A stretch of DNA of 7,671 bases from an uncultured beta proteobacterium. Lineage in GTDB: Bacteria > Pseudomonadota > Gammaproteobacteria > Burkholderiales > Burkholderiaceae_B. Under the pieces are notes generated by a model, which was not told where the DNA came from, searched no databases, and saw only the letters and a program-made list of their open reading frames with translations. Location of the stretch: contig CAIYCP010000437.1 of NCBI GenBank assembly GCA_903924715.1, positions 1 through 7,671 on the forward strand, in the 5' to 3' direction. Below are positions 4,156 to 7,671 of this stretch, one piece after another; the first letter of the stretch is position 1; each line of letters begins with the position of its first letter. The position numbers and the translations under genes are program-made.

Positions 4156-6855
4156 ATGGCACCACAAGCTGCCGCTTTCAATGCACAGAATGATGACGAT
4201 TTGCTCGAGACTCAAGAATGGCTCGACGCGCTAGCTGCTGTTCTTGACCGTGAAGGTCCAGAGCGCGCGCATTACTTGTTAGAACGACTCACAGATTTGG
4301 CACGTCGCTCTGGCGCGCACATTCCGTTTTCACCGAACACCGCATATCTCAACACGATTCCTACTGCGCTCGAGCCTGCACACCCTGGCGATCTAGAACT
4401 TGAAGCGCGTATTCGTCATTACATTCGTTGGAACGCAATGGCGATGGTGGTGCGGGCCAACAAACATAATCCGCCTGATGGTGGAGACCTCGGTGGTCAT
4501 ATCGCCTCGTTTGCGTCGCTAGCCACCATGATTGGTTGCGGACAAAATCATTTCTGGCATGCCGATACGCCTGAGCGTGGCGGAGACCTTGTATATTTTC
4601 AAGGACACTCGTCACCGGGTGTGTACGGTCGTGCTTACTTAGAAGGGCGTTTAACTGAAGATCAGTTAAATAATTTTCGGCAAGAGGTGGGCGGTAAAGG
4701 CCTGTCGTCTTATCCCCATCCAAAATTGATGCCTGAGTTTTGGCAGTTTCCGACCGTATCGATGGGCTTAGGGCCATTGATGGCGATCTATCAGGCCCGC
4801 TTTTTAAAATATCTTCATGCACGTGGGATCGCGGATACCAGTCAGCGTAAAGTTTGGGTGTTTTGCGGCGATGGTGAGATGGATGAGCCCGAATCACTTG
4901 GTGCAATTAGTTTGGCGGCGCGTGAAAAATTAGATAATTTGATCTTCGTGATTAATTGCAATCTGCAACGCTTAGATGGACCGGTTCGTGGCAACGGAAA
5001 AATCATTCAGGAACTTGAAGGCGATTTTCGTGGCAGCGGCTGGAACGTCATCAAAATGATTTGGGGTGGGTATTGGGATCCATTGCTTGCAAGTGACAAA
5101 GAAGGCATCTTGCGCAAGATTATGGAAGAAACTGTCGACGGTGAATATCAGGCCTACAAAGCCAACGATGGAAAATTTGTTCGCGATCACTTTTTTGGTA
5201 AGCATCCAAAGCTGCTTGAGATGGTTTCCCGCATGAGCGATGAAGATGTCTGGCGCTTGAACCGTGGGGGCCATGATCCCCATAAGGTCTATGCTGCTTT
5301 TGCAGCGGCCTCGGCGCACACAGGCCAACCCACTGTGATTTTGGCCAAGACGATCAAGGGTTATGGTTTGGGTCACATTGCGCAGGCTAAAAACCCATCG
5401 CATCAGCAAAAGAAATTAGATATTGACACCATTCGCGAGTTTCGCGATCGGTACAACATTCCGGTGCCTGATAGCAAACTTGAAGAGTTGCCTTACTACA
5501 AGCCCGCTGAAGATTCGCCCGAAACGCTTTATTTGCATGAGCGGCGTGAAGCGCTTGGTGGCTATTTACCGAAACGTCGCACCCGTGCGGATGAGCAGCT
5601 CAAAGCGCCGGCGCTTGAAGTGCTTCGTCCGGTGCTCGAGCCGACCGTCGAGGGGCGTGAGATTTCGACAACCCAGGCGTTTGTTCGGGTGTTGAATCAA
5701 GTGTTGCGTGACAAAGATATCGGCCCCCGTGTTGTGCCAATTTTGGCGGATGAATCGCGCACCTTTGGTATGGAAGGCTTGTTCAGGCAGATTGGTATTT
5801 ATGCCCCTGAAGGGCAAAAATATATTCCGGTTGATAAAGATCAGGTGATGTACTACCGCGAAGCGGCAGATGGTCAGTTGCTGCAAGAGGGTATTAACGA
5901 GGCTGGTGCGTTTAGTTCTTGGATTGCTGCGGCAACATCGTATTCAACGAACAACCGGATCATGGTGCCGTTTTATATTTATTACTCGATGTTTGGTTTT
6001 CAGCGAATCGGCGACTTGGCATGGGCTGCTGGCGATATGCAAGCGCGCGGCTTCTTGCTGGGCGGTACCGCGGGTCGTACCACGCTGAATGGCGAAGGCT
6101 TGCAACACGAGGACGGTCATAGTCATATTTTTTCATCGACGATTCCGAATTGTGTTTCGTATGATCCGACCTTTGCGCATGAAGTTGCAGTCATTATTCA
6201 GCACGGCATGAAGCGCATGATCGAAGATCAAGAAAATGTGTACTACTACTTGACGTTGATGAATGAAAACTATGCGCAACCAGGCCTCACCAAAGGCGAT
6301 GAGGCTGGCATTATTCGCGGCATGTATCGTTTGAAAAAGGGTGGCAAGCATAAAGTGCGTGCCCAATTGTTGGGTTCAGGTACGATTTTGCGTGAAGTGA
6401 TGGCGGGTGCTGAGTTGCTTGAAAAAGATTGGGGCGTTTCGGCCGACATCTTCAGCGTGACGAGCTTTACTGAATTGCGTCGCGATGGTTTAGATTGCGA
6501 ACGCCACAATATGCTTCACCCGACAGGCAAAGTGCAAGTTCCGTTTGTGACGAAACTGCTTGAGCAAACTGAAGGGCCAATTATTGCGTCGACCGACTAC
6601 ATGAAACTGTTCGCGGACCAAATTCGACCGTTCATGCCCAAGTCACGCGCTTACAAAGTCTTAGGCACAGACGGTTTTGGTCGTTCAGATTTTCGTTCAA
6701 AGTTGCGCGAGCACTTTGAGGTAAATCGTCATTTTGTTGTGCTGGCAACGTTACGTGCATTGGCGGATGAGGGCACGGTGCCGGTCAGCCAAGTTGCAGC
6801 TGCAATTAAAAAGTACGGTATTGATCCAAATAAAGCCAACCCCCAGTACGCTTAA
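4156..6855 (+). CDS. aceE: Pyruvate dehydrogenase E1 component, homodimeric type
   Basis: ThDP-dependent E1 of the pyruvate dehydrogenase complex. It decarboxylates pyruvate and reductively acetylates the lipoyl group of E2. At 899 aa it is close to E. coli AceE (887 aa) and aligns with it from end to end, with about ten extra residues at the N-terminus. Active-site residues seen include H115 in GGHIASF, H151 in FQGHSSPG, Y186 in SSYPHPK, the ThDP/Mg motif GDGEMDEPE (238-246) ending in NCN (267-269), H416 in the flexible loop KNPSHQQKK, E578 in LQEGINE (the cofactor-activating glutamate, E. coli E571) and the histidines of GLQHEDGHSH near 644-653. The C-terminus DPNKANPQYA resembles E. coli DADKVNPRLA. 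It ends in tandem stops (TAATAA) and is followed 14 nt later by aceF. Nothing suggests damage or transfer. Confidence 0.98.
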   Translation: MAPQAAAFNAQNDDDLLETQEWLDALAAVLDREGPERAHYLLERLTDLARRSGAHIPFSPNTAYLNTIPTALEPAHPGDLELEARIRHYIRWNAMAMVVRANKHNPPDGGDLGGHIASFASLATMIGCGQNHFWHADTPERGGDLVYFQGHSSPGVYGRAYLEGRLTEDQLNNFRQEVGGKGLSSYPHPKLMPEFWQFPTVSMGLGPLMAIYQARFLKYLHARGIADTSQRKVWVFCGDGEMDEPESLGAISLAAREKLDNLIFVINCNLQRLDGPVRGNGKIIQELEGDFRGSGWNVIKMIWGGYWDPLLASDKEGILRKIMEETVDGEYQAYKANDGKFVRDHFFGKHPKLLEMVSRMSDEDVWRLNRGGHDPHKVYAAFAAASAHTGQPTVILAKTIKGYGLGHIAQAKNPSHQQKKLDIDTIREFRDRYNIPVPDSKLEELPYYKPAEDSPETLYLHERREALGGYLPKRRTRADEQLKAPALEVLRPVLEPTVEGREISTTQAFVRVLNQVLRDKDIGPRVVPILADESRTFGMEGLFRQIGIYAPEGQKYIPVDKDQVMYYREAADGQLLQEGINEAGAFSSWIAAATSYSTNNRIMVPFYIYYSMFGFQRIGDLAWAAGDMQARGFLLGGTAGRTTLNGEGLQHEDGHSHIFSSTIPNCVSYDPTFAHEVAVIIQHGMKRMIEDQENVYYYLTLMNENYAQPGLTKGDEAGIIRGMYRLKKGGKHKVRAQLLGSGTILREVMAGAELLEKDWGVSADIFSVTSFTELRRDGLDCERHNMLHPTGKVQVPFVTKLLEQTEGPIIASTDYMKLFADQIRPFMPKSRAYKVLGTDGFGRSDFRSKLREHFEVNRHFVVLATLRALADEGTVPVSQVAAAIKKYGIDPNKANPQYA

Positions 6856-6857
6856 TA

Positions 6858-6863
6858 AAGAGA
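6858..6863 (+). promoter_or_regulatory. Ribosome binding site of aceF
   Basis: AAGAGA lies 6 nt before the ATG at 6870 and partly overlaps the second of the two aceE stop codons. It is a moderate Shine-Dalgarno match and supports the aceF start. Confidence 0.5.
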
Positions 6864-6869
6864 TCCAGC

Positions 6870-7671
6870 ATGAGCAATCTAACAGCTATTGAAGTTCCAG
6901 ATATTGGGGATTTCGACTCCGTTGAAGTCATTGAAATTTTAGTCAAGATTGGTGATACGGTTAAGGCCGAGCAAAGCTTGATTACCGTTGAGTCAGACAA
7001 GGCCTCAATGGAAATCCCGACAGCGATGGCAGGTGTGATCAAGTCGATTGCCGTCAAGGTCGGCGATAAGATTAAAAAGGGTAGTGTCATGCTGCAGCTA
7101 GAGGCCTCGGCCGCCAGTTCGGCTGCGTCTGTCGCTGTTCCTGCCGCAGTCGCCTCTAGCACTCCCGCGCCCGTCGCCGTTGCTGCGGTCGTTGCGCCGC
7201 CGGTTGTCGCAGCGCCAGTGCCAACAGCGGGCAAGCTAGAAATGCCAGCCTCAACGGCGGGTCTGCCACACGCTTCTCCGTCGGTGCGTAAGTTTGCACG
7301 TGAACTGGGTGTTGACCTGGCTCTAGTCAAGGGCTCTGGTGCCAAGCAACGTATCGTGCAAGAAGATATTCAGAATTTTGTTAAACAAGCCCTGATTGGG
7401 GGTGTCGGTTCAGCTGCTGCGGGTGGCGCCTCACTCGGAGGTGGGATAGATCTGTTGCCCTGGCCAAAAGTTGACTTCACAAAGTTTGGTTCGATTACTT
7501 CTAAGCCTTTGTCGCGAATTAAAAAGATCTCGGGTGCAAACTTGCATCGCAACTGGGTGATGATTCCACACGTTACAAATAATGATGAGGCCAACATTAC
7601 TGACCTCGAAGCGTTGCGTGTCACGTTGAATAAAGAAAATGAGAAAGCAGGTATCAAAGTGACGATGCTTG
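6870..7671 (+). CDS. aceF: Dihydrolipoamide acetyltransferase, pyruvate dehydrogenase E2 (N-terminal part; 3' end outside window)
   Basis: Core E2 of the pyruvate dehydrogenase complex. It carries acetyl groups on swinging lipoyl arms and transfers them to CoA. The 267 residues seen comprise one lipoyl domain (about 4-78) with the lipoylated K44 in ESDKASMEIP, an Ala/Pro/Val-rich linker (about 79-133), the peripheral-subunit-binding domain (about 134-172, from ASPSVRKFAREL to QRIVQEDIQNFVK), a Gly/Ala/Ser linker (about 177-192), and the start of the catalytic domain (KISGANLHRNWVMIPHVT, then ITDLEALR). The catalytic HxxxD motif lies beyond the edge. E. coli AceF has three lipoyl domains; only one is found here. 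The PSBD has QRI where GRI is common, a conservative variation. Very probably co-transcribed with aceE (14-nt gap, no terminator between). Confidence 0.97.
   Translation, partial: MSNLTAIEVPDIGDFDSVEVIEILVKIGDTVKAEQSLITVESDKASMEIPTAMAGVIKSIAVKVGDKIKKGSVMLQLEASAASSAASVAVPAAVASSTPAPVAVAAVVAPPVVAAPVPTAGKLEMPASTAGLPHASPSVRKFARELGVDLALVKGSGAKQRIVQEDIQNFVKQALIGGVGSAAAGGASLGGGIDLLPWPKVDFTKFGSITSKPLSRIKKISGANLHRNWVMIPHVTNNDEANITDLEALRVTLNKENEKAGIKVTML

Noticed and set aside
4361..4906. Antisense open frame of 181 codons within aceE
   Set aside because: It lies wholly inside the highly conserved ThDP-binding part of aceE, has no recognisable domain, and its composition fits a complementary-strand shadow.
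6856..6869. Terminator or attenuator between aceE and aceF
   Set aside because: The gap is only 14 nt, with no GC-rich stem or T-run.
6806..7345. Long antisense open frame (179 codons) opposite the aceE end and aceF start
   Set aside because: Its Ala/Thr-rich middle is the reverse reading of the aceF Ala/Pro/Val linker codons. It has no family resemblance and it spans a gene boundary, so it is a shadow frame.

Overview
The window looks like a chromosomal segment of a betaproteobacterium, most likely Burkholderiales and perhaps Alcaligenaceae-like, with roughly 50% GC by eye. The evidence is the homodimer-type pyruvate dehydrogenase E1 (AceE, 899 aa) followed by an E2 with one visible lipoyl domain. 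A divergent two-component system is joined to folD and prlC. The genus assignment is an impression from family resemblance, not from a search.

Layout. Positions 1-3932 are one leftward gene string, read in transcription order from right to left: a membrane PAS-PAS sensor histidine kinase (3932-2178), a FixJ/NarL-type response regulator (2181-1555), folD (1558-695) and the first third of prlC (694-1, cut by the window edge). The kinase/regulator and regulator/folD junctions are both 4-nt ATGA overlaps. The folD stop codon touches the prlC start codon with no gap (TAAATG). All four genes are therefore very probably co-transcribed and translationally coupled. Positions 3933-4155 are a divergent intergenic region with several short inverted and direct repeats and a plausible rightward promoter. 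Positions 4156-6855 are aceE, followed after 14 nt by aceF (6870 to the right edge, partial).

How the parts fit. AceE and AceF are the E1 and E2 of the pyruvate dehydrogenase complex, which makes acetyl-CoA; the E3 gene (lpdA) would be expected just beyond the right edge. FolD supplies methylene- and formyl-tetrahydrofolate, and PrlC is a cytosolic oligopeptidase. The unexplained part is the sensor/regulator pair. It sits where E. coli has pdhR, shares an intergenic region with the pdh operon, and is welded to a one-carbon enzyme and a peptidase. Its signal and targets cannot be read from the sequence. No mobile elements, RNA genes, CRISPR arrays or pseudogenes were seen.
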